Counted from the first letter of the stretch, positions 26,334-37,328 are shown. The stretch: DNA of 64,000 nucleotides from Saturnia japonica (GCA_033032175.1 CM065304.1:12648001-12712000); one strand, 5' to 3'. Translations and numbers: made by a program. Notes: generated by a model not told the origin, from the sequence alone.

Positions 26334-27420
26334 CTAGCGGTATGCCCGCGGCTTGGATCGCTTTTGTTACTACGCAGTAGTTATTTACATCCCGTAATTT
26401 TATGTTTACTCATATTGTTGAAAATTCATATGCCTTATCAATTGAGGAATGGCATGTATTTCCCGTGTTCAATTTATCATCAAAATTGGTGGAACATTAC
26501 TTTTCTACAAGCTGTGCCTCACGGTTTCACCAGTGTTAATTTTATACGACAAACATCGCCAACATTTCAATGACAGAACATCACTTACCGCAAGTACAAA
26601 CTATTTTAATTTTCCATTATCTCCTAAAGTATGTGCCCAAATAACATGCTATAAAAGGCAAAATTTAACACCATACAATTGTCTTTATGATAAAGTAACT
26701 TCTGTTCGTAAGAATTAATATGCAATGCCTAAAAATAAAGCTCATAAATCCCTTTCTGATATTCAACAAATTTTTGTACAAAAATATACCTTATTTCGTT
26801 CGTATATCGTTAACCATTACACCAGCGCACGCGGATAATGCACTTCAGGAAGACTTTCAGTTCCAACTTACTTAAACAAAAATCAATGTTGCTAATTGAT
26901 AGTTGTAGCCATTAGGCTAACATTGGTTAGATAGTCTATACTATTTCCCTTGAATTTGGCTATCATTTAGAGAAAGACTGTTTAAAATCCGGCTGGTGGT
27001 TCTAGAGATTAGCCTGTTTAATTAAACAAACCAACAAACAAAAAACCCCATCCGACTTATTTTATTGGTATAGATTCTACGATTTCCAATATATTATTAA
27101 CCATTCTTATAGCCTCTCAATTATGGTACGATGTATTCTTCCCGTCTACAAAATTTAATCAGAATCTGTTTAGGATTAATTAAATTTTTTTTTTGGAAAT
27201 TCTATTTTTGACTTTTCTTAAAAGTGTTATTGAAAATTCTCATAGCTCATCATTCATGGAATAGCATATACTTCCCATGTACAAAATTTCATGAAAATCG
27301 GTTGAATTAACGAAAATAGATTTTTCGTTTTTTTTTTTTTTCGATATCTAAAAGTAATATTGAAATATCTGATACTCTATCAATTGACCAATATTCCCGC
27401 GATGACGAACATCTATTCAT
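26334..27420 (+). repeat. Repeat family B copy split by a family C insertion
   Basis: The left part (26334 to about 26507) carries the ACTAGCGGTATGCCCGCGGC head and ACTACGCAGTAGTTATTTAC. The right part (about 27075-27420) resumes with the usual spacer and sub-repeats (CCGTCTACAAAATTTAATCA, CAAAATTTCATGAAAATCGG). Between them is family C sequence. Confidence 0.65.
26508..27073 (+). repeat. Repeat family C copy nested in family B
   Basis: It begins AAGCTGTGCCTCACGGTTTC, followed by ACCAGTGTTAATTTTATACGA, comparable to AGCTCCACGTTTCACCCGTG at 33247. It ends with CTAGAGATTAGCCTGTTTAA and ACAAACCAACAAACAAAAAA, the tail also seen at 36900-36975 (plus) and 44135-44200 (minus). Confidence 0.6.
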
Positions 27421-27429
27421 GTTTGAGAA

Positions 27430-29784
27430 GTAAATAAAGTTACGGCATAAATTTTCATAAGCGCATACAATTATACATTATATTATATGCAGCTTTCAGT
27501 TTATTTATTTAAAGCTTTTAGATAACCGTTCAGTTTTTAATATTCTACCTGTAAGATTATAATACAATTCTAGTTTTATGTTTTATACACAAAATTGTAA
27601 CAGGTCGTGACTGTAAATTTTTGACGACCGTTCGGCATATGGCTGCAAGTAACTACATATAGGTACAGCGGCAATTACACTTCTATGTAGTACCAATACT
27701 CGCTTTACACACTCGTAAATATGCGCCTTTTTCTTCTATAACTTGTATTATTTTGGTTTAAGCTTAGAATTGTCTTATTAATTTTTCTATTTTACAAGTA
27801 ATAACAAGCTCAAGTTTTTTCATTACCTACTTTAAAAGCTTTCTCTAGAGCTTTGATGAACAGAATTATCTATTTTATTTTTACTTTAGGCACACATATA
27901 CATTACATTAATACAAACATATTAAATTTGTTCTACCTCAGTATTTTATCTTTCTATATGATATCTATATCTTATTTAAAATAATATGCAGTTGGTTTTT
28001 TGGAAACAGCTCCAACGATTTGGATAAAACTTTGCATTTAGATAGTTTCGGATTTCAAATTTACCTAGATAGATTTTTTTTTGGATCATATATGATAGTT
28101 TTTGATAACTTTCAGAGTAACTAATTATTCCTTACTTGTAATATACGATAATATAATATTATCTCTTATACCTTTTTCGTTCGATTTGTACCATTATTGC
28201 ATATGAATACAGTTTTTTCAAATTCAGACAGTATCTAGAACAATTCAGTGCGATGGTTAATGGCTTTATCATATGGTAAAAAACAGTTGGTTTCAAGATC
28301 AACTGTTGTAACCAAATCATTATACGTATGGTTTGATAATTGTAATTCGTGTGAAGTATATACGTAAACGATTTTAGGAAACGGTGATAGTTTTATTGAA
28401 TTTTTTGCTAACGTGAATATTAACAGCACGGTGTGACGATGCAGTGTAAACATTTCGTAGGTTTGCTGTTACTTGTATATTTACATAATACGCTACAATC
28501 TGATTTCTTGCCAAGATATTAATTTACGCGGTACCCATTATTTGTTCGCTCTGAATGTTACATCTTATTGTTATCTGAATGACGATTGAAAACTGATATT
28601 TTGTAAAATCTTTTAACTTTTTTACACGTAAATATATCGAATAAATCGTTATTATCATAAGCCTGTATTGTTCGTTATTGGATAGATGCGTCCCCTAAGG
28701 ATCGCTATTGGATGATCTCCAAACTCTATAAGTATTGAGAAACTAATTAAAAATAATTTATGAAATAATTATTGTAGAAGGAATTACAAGTTATAGTGGT
28801 CAAATGGGTAAACGAAAGGTATGTTGCTTCGATGACTCTTGAGTAACATCTCGGCATTTACATACTATAGTATTATCAGAGTTTTATGTAAATTTAACAA
28901 TCTGAATTTAGTTCGCAGCATTTTTGGTTGATGACGGTAAAGGTGTAGGTGCATCAGGCATCTACATTACGAGGAAACTTGAACAGGCACAAAAAACGTG
29001 TCTTGTTTCCGATATTTACTAGAACAGTACATTTCTTAACCTTCGTTCTCAACAATTGCCTGTTTACCTTATTGATGCACTGTAGGTATTTATTGTTTAT
29101 TTACCCCTAGCTTCCTTACGAGGTTTTTAGAGAGATAAATAATATAGTTCTATTTTATGTGCGTATTCCTTTACTCCGATACAGTACATTAATAACCGCG
29201 GAGAGACGACGACTGAAGCCCGTGTGCGCTCTCAACCACGATATATTGTTTTGCTAAGTTTGCAATATTTACCGGAGTGCACACGCTGCTACACCTGTAT
29301 ATAGTGGAATGGTAGGATGAACTCTTTCTTTGACCAATAATAATATCTAGAACCTAAAAATGAATAAAATCGACAGTTCAAAATAAAGCAATCGACGCGT
29401 TCATATTATTCAGTAACTTGTTTGATTTTAAAGATTTTCATAATCCTTTAGACATGGATAGGTAGTTAGAAGTAGGAAATAAGTAGAAATCCTTCGCAAC
29501 TTTTTGTTTATTTCGTTGATGTACATATATTTTTGAATTTACTCGATATTCAAGTCACGTTGTTTTTTGAACTTTATAACTTCTGATTAAATTTTTGTTA
29601 TTACATATTTCGTTGTAACATATTATAAACACTGAATGATCCTAGCAAAACAATATATTTCAAACTCCAACATACGATTTTACAACCACTTATCAAAAAT
29701 ACATTTCTTAACAAACACAACCACAGCCAAACGTTTATTACCTAAGTAAATAAGTAAAATTAAATTTTTATTCTTTGTCCTCAG
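27430..29784. other. No gene seen before exon 2
   Basis: AT-rich intron sequence ending in the T-rich tract and acceptor of NOS1AP exon 2. No repeat copy stands out. Confidence 0.45.
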
Positions 29785-29941
29785 AGTCAGGCTATGAGGA
29801 TCGTGCGTACCGTGGGTCAAGCTTTTGAAGTTTGCCATAAGATGCAAACTAATACACCAGATCAGCCAGCGCCTTCTACTTCTTCAGCTCTCGATGAACC
29901 TGCACCCTCTGACCGCGGCAGTGATGTACCACCCTCCAAAG
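29785..29941 (+). CDS. NOS1AP: NOS1AP exon 2: end of PTB domain and start of linker (residues 227-279)
   Basis: The acceptor is a pyrimidine-rich tract ending TCCTCAG at 29784. Translation begins SQAMRIVRTVGQAFEVCHKM, nearly identical to the end of the vertebrate NOS1AP PTB domain. That segment is its C-terminal helix, which packs against the peptide-binding groove. It is followed by a Pro/Ser/Asp-rich linker (APSTSSALDEPAPSDRGSDVPPSK). The exon is 157 nt and leaves one base (G) for a codon completed by AA of the next exon. The donor AAAG|GTTGTT is weaker than the others. Without splicing the frame continues only GGT TGT TGC TAA. NOS1AP is an adaptor that links neuronal nitric oxide synthase and other partners at the membrane or synapse. 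That role is family knowledge, not visible here. Confidence 0.92.
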
Positions 29942-30733
29942 GTTGTTGCTAACTTCTATATGAAACATCGTTTGTCGACTATGATTTAAGTTAAAAAAAT
30001 ATCAATATGATACACAACCAACCACTATTGCTTGATGTTACATATTGATTGAGAGAGTTCCAAAAATAAACCAATTATCTTAATACAACGAGTAAAGTTA
30101 TAATATTTTTGAAATATTCTTTAAGATCCAAAATCGATTTATTAAGAAAACAATAATGCAACAAATAACATTTTTTTAAGTATATAACAGACTTGTATTT
30201 GACAAAAGCTATGTTTGAATATTTTACAAAAGCACTGTTTGAATAAGGGAGATAGAGATTATTTCTCCAATAATTGAACAGTGTTCCAATTGTGTAATTT
30301 TTTCACAAAGTCTTGTAGGTTATTTAAATCTGTTGATTACTTTGCTGGTGCTAATGTGATATAAGTTCGTCTTTTGATGTTTGGTAGCTAAGCGAAATTT
30401 TTTTGCGAAATAAATTAGACGACCATCTTTTTGCATAGCGACTATAATTAATTTTGCATGTATTATTAATATACTGTGGTGCTTTAATCTCAGAGGTGTG
30501 AATCGAAAAAAAAAAACATAAAAATCAACTGTAGTTTCTTATTATACTTATTTACAAAATGTATTTTTTACTCTAATAATTTTGTGTTGGCGGTAGACGG
30601 ATTTGTAAAACTGACGAAAACTGTATTTAATGAATTGTGCATATTAGATGTGACAAACAATATATAGTAGCGGCACGCTATCATGGCCGTTTTGACATTT
30701 GTCCACTCCATGAAGTTTTGTATAAATTAATAA

Positions 30734-30837
30734 CTATACCCTATTCATTATAGCGTGTTTTTTGTTATATAAACTACTACTACTAGTAGTAGTTTTTTGT
30801 TTACATAAAATCTCACGTTGTAGTGAATAGGGTATAG
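30734..30837. repeat. Short inverted repeat centred on an 18-bp perfect palindrome
   Basis: The arms CTATACCCTATTCATTATAG and CTATACCCTATTCACTACAA (the latter read from the other strand) flank a centre with the perfect palindrome ACTACTACTAGTAGTAGT at 30776-30793. The whole could form a roughly 45-bp imperfect hairpin. Confidence 0.65.
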
Positions 30838-31077
30838 GTACATTTGAAGGAGCAAATTGCTGTTCTTTATTGACAATAGTGACGTGCAGTTAGTCATAAA
30901 ATTTATCGAATGTATAATTTTAGGACACAAATTTAATTTATTACACTGATTTATATACTATACATATATAATTATGGTCTAACTATATTATTAGCAAATA
31001 AATCAGCGCCATTTGATACAAACCTTATGGGATTATAATTAATAGTGTATTTAATGTGTATTAATAACATATCATAC

Positions 31078-31327
31078 TATCACGCCTGTATTCCCCGAAG
31101 GGTTAGGCAGAGGTGCACTAATGTACACCCACAGTTCGCCGAGTAAGTTTTTAGGTCCCATGTAATAGGGGGCGAGCCTATTGCCATTAATCGGGCACGA
31201 AACCAAACTCCGAGCTGCTACTGAGAATTTAATAGAAAAAACCTAATAACACTTTGCTCGACCTGGGATTCGAACCCAGGACGTCGGTCATAGCAGTCGC
31301 GCTTACGACCACTAGGCTAACGAGGCA
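31078..31327 (-). mobile_element. tRNA-derived SINE, minus strand
   Basis: On the minus strand the head reads GCCTCGTTAGCCTAGTGGTC (box A) and CCTGGGTTCGAATCCCAGG (box B with T-stem). It is followed by the body CTCAGTAGCAGCTCGGAGTT, CCGATTAATGGCAATAGGCT and CTAACCCTTCGGGGAATACA. The tRNA part cannot form a fully paired acceptor stem, so it is a SINE head rather than a tRNA gene. Confidence 0.8.
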
Positions 31328-31698
31328 GGTAATCGACCTTCTGTTAATTAATGTTTAGTAGTTAATATTAATAGTATGGTATAAACTCTAAAAGGGTGAA
31401 CTTGTGTCTTGTGGAATGGTTTTTTTTTTAGAAGTTTCCTGCTTTTTAAGATTCTTTTTATTTATTATTCCAAATTCAATAGCTTTTTTGTTATTTGGAA
31501 AAAATACATTTTTAGAAACTTTGTTTATAAGATTTGCAAATGTTTTTATGTACGGGTTTGAAACTTTCGCAAGTTTTTCTAGATGTCATTATGAATCAAA
31601 TGCGCACCTCTCACACATATTTTTATACGCAGCATAACGAGTTAATACGTTTTCAAATTGTGAACTAGACTATGCAATACTAGATAAGATAAAAAAAC

Positions 31699-32818
31699 CG
31701 GCCAAGTGCAAGTGGGACTCGCGCACCGAGGGTTCCGTAATTGTTCTGCTACATTCAGAAAAATAATTAGGTAGCATCGGCTAGCTCAGAGTGTGACACC
31801 AATAGTTATTGAGTTATTAAGGTCTGAAAAGTAACTGACTGACTCACTCATCAAAAACCTTGACTATTTCTAAGTAACTCAGAAACTTGAAATATAGCAT
31901 CAATGTAGAACATCAACCATATTATACCAAGCACACAAAAGAAAAAATCAAAAAACTTCTAAAAAATCGCTACCACACAACTACTAACCACTACTTTGAG
32001 AGTTTTAACTTTCGGAAACTTATATCCTCTTTTTCCCGAACATGGTATTGCAAGTTACATATGTAGTTTAAATAAAACTCTCTTGTTTAAAATAACGCTT
32101 AATTTTATTTTGTACACAATCACTTTATAAACTTTTTTATTCACTCTAGTACTACAGTGTTAGAGAGTACCGCTCGCTACTCGACGTTAGATGTCGCTAT
32201 GTATTACGGTTGTTATTTACAAAGTACAAAGTTGATGCTATTCGAACGGGGATGAGCGACATTTAACTACTCACTAATAGACAGTGTTGTGCAGTTTGGA
32301 AAAATACTCGACAGGTGGAGCTGATTTTTATTTAAATATTGTTTTACGAAAAGATAAACTGGACAAATTTAACTTTGTCGTTGGAAAACTATTGTACCCA
32401 TACATCCATATATGCTGCGGTCAGTTTACCAACTGCAAATAACAAAATTAATTCTCATTAATTATCTAACTACAAATTTACAGTTTTCGGATTTTGTCCT
32501 TTACTTGTGCTACAAGACACTGCTTCTTGCCAAATATTATGATTGTAGGTCAACTGGAAGTACCCTATAGGTTTTTGTTCCCTTTGAAATTGTATAGAAA
32601 TGAGACTTAATCTAGTCGTATCTTTTGACTGCGTTGACGAAATTTAATTTTTTCACAGCTTCAAGGGATTGCAGACCTTAGTTTTTGATATTAATTTCAA
32701 CTTGATACCTCTACGCACTCCTGAGAAAAAGGGTCTTGACAGACAGACAGACAGATATACACACAAACAGACAGACGGACAACGAAATGATCCTAAAAGG
32801 GTTCCTTTTTCCTTTTAG
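31699..32818 (+). repeat. Long interspersed repeat (GGCCAAGTGC...GACGGACAACGAAATGATCC)
   Basis: It starts CGGCCAAGTGCAAGTGGGAC, then TCGCGCACCGAGGGTTCCGT, and ends GACAGACAGACAGACAGATA, CAGACAGACGGACAACGAAA and AAAAGGGTTCCTTTTTCC. Such ends are familiar from many insect genomes. It holds no usable coding frame. A stretch around 32085-32300 (CACTCTAGTACTACAGTGTT, GCTACTCGACGTTAGATGTC) may be a second element inserted in it. Confidence 0.55.
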
Positions 32819-33246
32819 TATAAGTAAATAAATATAAATAACGTTTTGTTTAACGACAGATAATAATACGCTAACTGAAATTGCTTTTGACTCAGATATT
32901 ATAAAACGGGCCATTCTTACTCGTGTTTATTGCTTAATTATTGTCTGTCATGCGCTAATATAAAATGTGCTACTTTGGAACATTTGTCGTATGACGGGCC
33001 ATTTTATATGTTTACGTCAATTATGAACGAACCTACAGTCATAGCGTTATACGGCGATTTTAATGACGTCGACGTTACGTTAACGACTTAGGTGGGAAGT
33101 TTGCAAACACTCATCGCTAAAATGAAGCTGTGAGTTGAGATTTACTCTCATCGTACATAAGACGATGGATGCCCGTGCATAAACTTTATGTAATTGATTT
33201 TTGCTTGTTTCCGTTAAAATGCAGATTTTTTATTTTTTATAATACT

Positions 33247-33300
33247 AGCTTAGCTCCACGTTTCACCCGTGTCAAATTTAATCGACCAACTCTTCACCAC
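33247..33300 (+). repeat. Repeat family C head fragment
   Basis: TAGCTTAGCTCCACGTTTCA and CCCGTGTCAAATTTAATCGA match the head of the family C copy at 26508. It is truncated after about 50 bases. Confidence 0.45.
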
Positions 33301-33332
33301 ATAAAGGTTGCAAATAAATATACAGCTCGCCT

Positions 33333-33535
33333 GGTTGTAAACGGTTAGCATAGCCTATTGACGTTTGTAACACCAAACGTGTCACTAACGCATTGAACCT
33401 CCGTGCCACAAGCTCTGGAAACCCTACTTACCCAAGGAACACAACAGGTTATTTGTCTGCAATCTTTTGTAGGGTTGAGGTATTTCACCAGTCCGGCTGC
33501 CCCGAGTAGAGACAAATTTACAAAGAGAGTCTTCT
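33333..33535 (+). repeat. Repeat family E copy (uninterrupted)
   Basis: It contains AGCATAGCCTATTGACGTTT, AAGCTCTGGAAACCCTACTT, GGAACACAACAGGTTATTTG and CTGCCCCGAGTAGAGACAAA. It gives the empty-site version of the copy interrupted by a transposon at 34257. Confidence 0.65.
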
Positions 33536-34256
33536 GTTAATCTTCTAACTTACTCACGCGTAATTAACCACAACCAACTACTATATTTTTAATATCTGAT
33601 ATTCACGAACAATCCTTAAGATTGATAAATCGTTTTGGTGGTCAACAGACGAGTAAAAAGGTTGCACACGCTATTCTACCTGACGTTTTGTCGTGTAGAT
33701 TATCTTTTTTTTCACATCTCATGTGGGCGGTTTATAATTAGATTTTATGTATTATTTTATGACACCTAACGCAACGTGTATAGGTAACAGCTGGTTTAAC
33801 GAGCACGTTCATAATACCTATTAATATTTTTACCTTAATCTACAAAATGTTACTATTTATATTAATATCTAGAAATAAACAGTACAATGACATTCGATAA
33901 CTGTGAAATCGTCAAAGCAGGAGACAATTTAAATTACATATTTATTTCTATTTTTTTTTTATGCGCAGGCATTTCGACAGCATTTCAAGGTCCGCACTCT
34001 TTAGCAAGAAAATTATTAATAAAACTTACATTTAAAATACGTAACACGTACCATAATACTGGGTTAGGTCCTGACATTACTTTCTTGTTGCTTTTATACA
34101 ACTTTTTTATACAAGAAGTACGACCCCCTTGATGTTAAGCAGCTAACGTAGCCTATGGACGCTTGTAACACAATAATGCTAGTACGTTGGTAACCTTGAA
34201 ACATTCCATCTTCTTCAAAGAGCTCTGGAAACTCTATTCAATGCAGGAACATAATA

Positions 34257-35527
34257 CAGGATGGGCCAGAAAGGCGTACGGTTTTAAAAACACTCTTGCG
34301 TTTGAACCTTATGAGCGGGGGCTGCACGGGTAGTGGGGATGAGAAGCACGGTTTTCGGAAATTTAGCACCGGAGCGCAGCTTGCATTCTGCGTTAAACAT
34401 TATTATAAAAATGGCGATTCGTGCGCTATTTTTCGACGTTTATTTCGGCATGAGTTAGGATTACATGACGTAAATCAGTGTCCGAAGGAAAGTGTGATTC
34501 GATCGTGGGTCAGAAAGTTCGAAGCTACTGGTTCGACTCTCAAACAGAAGCCTGCGGGATGCCCAAGGTCAACAAGAACGGAAAACACAAATGAATAAGT
34601 TAGATCTTCAGTTCAACGTAATCCCGTTCTATCGACTCGCAAGCGATCAGCTGAACTTGTGGTATCCAGAAAATCTTTGCGTCGCATTTTGTTGAAAGAT
34701 TTGAATTTACACCCTTATAAAATTCAACTTGTGCAGGAATTACTGCCAAATGACCCAATTTTACGACGACCTTTTGTTGAAACAATGTTAGAACGCTTTC
34801 AGAGTTTCAACAGTATTCTGTTCTCCAACGAAGCCCATTTTCACTTAAATGGGCATGTCAATAAACAGAATTGCCGTTATAGGGCTGTAGAGAACCTACG
34901 TGCAAAACGTCAAAAGCTTCTGCATTCGCCAAAAGTAACCGTTTGGGTGACCATATCAGCACACAGAATTATCGGACCCTATTTCTTTGAAAATCAACAA
35001 AGGCAATCTGTCACTGTAAATTCCGACCGATACACAGCCATGTTAAGGGATTTTTTTTCCGCAACTGCAATTTAAAGCCTGTAGTCGTGCGACGTGGTTT
35101 CGACAAGATGGTGCGACATGCCATACATCTAATGCTTCGTTGGCGGCCGTAAACGAGATGTTTGCTGGGAAACTGATATCGCGCCGAGGTGATATTGCAT
35201 GGCCGCCTAGAAGTCCGAATCTAACGCCACCGGACTTTTTCATGTGGGGATACCTGAAAAGTAGAGTCTACTCCAATAACCCAGCCACGATTAACCAGTT
35301 GAAGATAAATATCCGAGAAGAAATGGCAGCTATTCCTCGCGTAATGTGTCCGCGAGTTTTTCATATTTGAGGTTCAGATTCGAGGAATATTTGCAGCGGG
35401 ATGGTGCACACCTGAATGATGTAATTTTATGAAATAAATTTCCCAGATGTCTATTTTAATTGAAATAGTTAGTATTTAGTTTTTTTTATAAATTTTTAAA
35501 ATTCATAAATCTTTCTGGCCCACTCTG
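34257..35527 (+). mobile_element. Tc1/mariner/IS630-type DNA transposon, 1271 bp
   Basis: The terminal inverted repeats are CAGGATGGGCCAGAAAGG and, read from the other end, CAGAGTGGGCCAGAAAG. The element is flanked on both sides by TA (34255-34256 and 35528-35529), the target duplication of this superfamily. It encloses one broken transposase on the plus strand. Confidence 0.86.
34311..35432 (+). pseudogene. Broken transposase of the 34257-35527 element
   Basis: The frame from ATG 34311 encodes an N-terminal helix-turn-helix region (STGAQLAFCVKHYYKNGDS, CPKESVIRSWVRKFEATGS). It meets a TAA at 34596, then continues in the same frame (SVQRNPVLSTRKRSAELVVS) into the catalytic domain. The first acidic motif is FSNEAHFHL where SDEAHF is usual (D to N). 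After an eight-T run at about 35050 the frame shifts by one. The second motif RQDGATCHTS is intact. The third reads RSPNLTPPDFF, where SPDL is usual (D to N). A second shift near 35365 precedes the likely original end (EEYLQRDGAHLND). With two catalytic positions changed, one nonsense codon and two frameshifts, it is dead. Confidence 0.82.
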
Positions 35528-35610
35528 TACAACGATATTTGTTTGCGATCTTCTGGAAAGTGGAGTTATTTCACTAATCGTACTGCCCCAAATAAAGAGA
35601 AATCTGCAAA

Positions 35611-36890
35611 GAAATTTGTCTGTTATTTATTATTATTATTAATTCTTTCACAGTTTGTTTCAGTTGCGGATTTCTACTTCATTTTAAATTTTATAACAAA
35701 ATCCACAACAACTAAGTATCGCTTCTTAATAACCATCCACATGCCGTAACTTAGGATGGCTAACTCAGTCACTCTCGTCGCCTGTTTGACAAATGACAAA
35801 CTACATATTTGGAAAGGTGTATAGAACAAAATACTGTACACAAAAACACCTTATTATTGATATTTGTAAAATATAATTTTATAATAAGGTCATAAAAATA
35901 AAAACACCAAAAAATCCTTTAAAAATATTCAAAATATCGACAGTATGTAATATTTTGTTCATTGTTCAATTTACATAATATAAATTTATTGATAAACCAC
36001 GTAGTGGCTACAAAAGAAGTACGTATAATAACAAATAACCGTTATACCACGAAGAACTGTTGCGGTTGATAATCGTTAGTGACTAGCAGACATAAAGTTG
36101 GTAATAAAACACATTTTTAACAACCTCTCCAACGAGATAGTCTCTTAACTCACAATTAGCTAGATTTTAATCGGTCTTTTCACTTCATTCATTTATAAAA
36201 TAAATAAATATTAAATATTATTTGAAATGGGACGCAAAATATATTATGTTATAATGGCTATACTGTATAATTTTAATATCGTAAACATAATTTAACATTA
36301 TGATCAATTAATATATCTAGCATGACGTCGTAGTTAATTTAGTAAAAATATATCACGTATCCAGTTTTCCAGTGGCATATATTGCTGGCATCAATTCCGA
36401 TAGTATCTAATTTTACAGATAAATAAATAATCTATACACAGAAAAACTAAATATATTTAGGTACATATATTACTAAATAAACACTGAAGCATACAATATA
36501 GTAGAGGATCCGAATAGGAAACGGCCTTCACCCATCTGTTTAATAGATGAAAAGTATTTTATATCAATATTAATATGTTAAGTAATATATCGCGAATATG
36601 TTGTCTGAAAAATTTCAGCCTTGGATATGATTAACTAAAAAAATTTTTTTTTATCATTGTACTTGTTTGGTTAATAGACAAATTTCATACTAATCGAAAG
36701 TGTGAAGCTTACAGGTTATTCAAATGTTAGGTTGACTATTTTTTCCCGTCATAGCTATTGGGTAAGCAGGTATAAACAGGTAGGTAAGTCGAAACTATTA
36801 ATTTTTACTCTTCTGTTTAGTAAATCAAAGTCATGTCATAATAAAGATAATTTTGTTGCAAACATGGTGATAGATTGTTAGACCTGTACT
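35611..36890. other. No gene seen
   Basis: AT-rich intron sequence before the family C tail at about 36900. Nothing was recognised. Confidence 0.45.
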
Positions 36891-36899
36891 ATTTTTCGT

Positions 36900-36975
36900 G
36901 TGTCTGGAATTTTGCGACTGGTAGTTCCAGAGATTAGCGTGTTTATAGAAATAAACAAACAAACAAAAACAAAAT
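36900..36975 (+). repeat. Repeat family C tail
   Basis: ACTGGTAGTTCCAGAGATTA followed by AATAAACAAACAAACAAAAA matches the end of the family C copy at 26508-27073 and, inverted, 44135-44200. Confidence 0.5.
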
Positions 36976-37167
36976 GCCTTATTAAGATTGAACAATCAAA
37001 ACAAATGTTTTTTTTTCTAATACATATTTACAAATCCGTCTACAGTTATACATAAAATTGTGTTTAGTGTTTTTATATTATAATAATTTACATGAGTAAA
37101 TGTTAGCGTATAAAATATTTAGGAAAGGTTAATGTTTATAAGAATTTGCTGCTGTCCTTACCTGCAG

Positions 37168-37328
37168 AAGCTGTGTCTGATTGTGGAGCATCGGAATCAG
37201 GAGCGGCGTCAACGTCAAAAGGTATCGTCGAAGAAGGTGCCGTGGGGGGGCGAGACGATCCTGTTAGACCTAAGAACTTAGAGCTGTTACCCCCACCGCC
37301 AAGGAAAGATCCTAAGCGATCTTCTCAG
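37168..37328 (+). CDS. NOS1AP: NOS1AP exon 3: acidic and proline-rich linker (residues 279-332)
   Basis: The acceptor TTACCTGCAG ends at 37167 and the donor CTCAG|GTAAATAA is at 37328/37329. The exon completes the split GAA codon begun in exon 2 and leaves phase 0. It encodes an Ala/Ser/Glu-rich stretch (AVSDCGASESGAASTSKG) and then a Pro-rich basic tail (LELLPPPPRKDPKRSSQ) that could bind SH3 or WW domains. I recognise no family-conserved motif. Assignment rests on matching phases on both sides, good splice sites and position between two recognisable NOS1AP exons. At 161 nt, skipping it would break the frame, so it is probably constitutive if real. Confidence 0.84.

Larger units (their letters stand above)
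10950..29784 (+). other. NOS1AP intron 1 (about 18.8 kb)
   Basis: It is bounded by GTGAGT and CTCAG. I found no further NOS1AP-like exon in it. It carries repeat family A, B, C, D and E copies, a 5'-inverted LINE fragment (17060-18020), a 292-bp foldback (21953-22244) and long AT-rich unique sequence. The annotated repeats leave large stretches (10965-12630, 14110-14720, 18300-18780, 22330-24140, 24790-26330, 27430-29784) in which I see no gene. Confidence 0.7.
34140..35610 (+). repeat. Repeat family E copy interrupted by a Tc1/mariner-like element
   Basis: The left half ends AATGCAGGAACATAA-TA. The right half resumes TA-CAACGATATTTGTTTGCG, then ATCTTCTGGAAAGTGGAGTT and ACTGCCCCAAATAAAGAGAA. 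Removing 34257-35529 restores the order of the copy at 33333-33535. Confidence 0.7.
29942..37167 (+). other. NOS1AP intron 2
   Basis: It is bounded by GTTGTT and CTGCAG. It contains a tRNA-derived SINE (31078-31327), a long interspersed repeat (31699-32818), two family E copies, one of them split by a Tc1/mariner-like element (34257-35527), and a short foldback at 30734-30837. The remaining sequence, notably 35611-36900, is AT-rich with nothing recognised. Confidence 0.75.

Noticed and set aside
31257..31327. Possible tRNA gene (box A and box B present, minus strand)
   Set aside because: The acceptor stem does not pair well, and the sequence continues into a repeat body found elsewhere, so it is a SINE head.
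35140..35370. Separate small gene in the transposon at 34257-35527
   Set aside because: It is the frameshifted C-terminal part of the same transposase.
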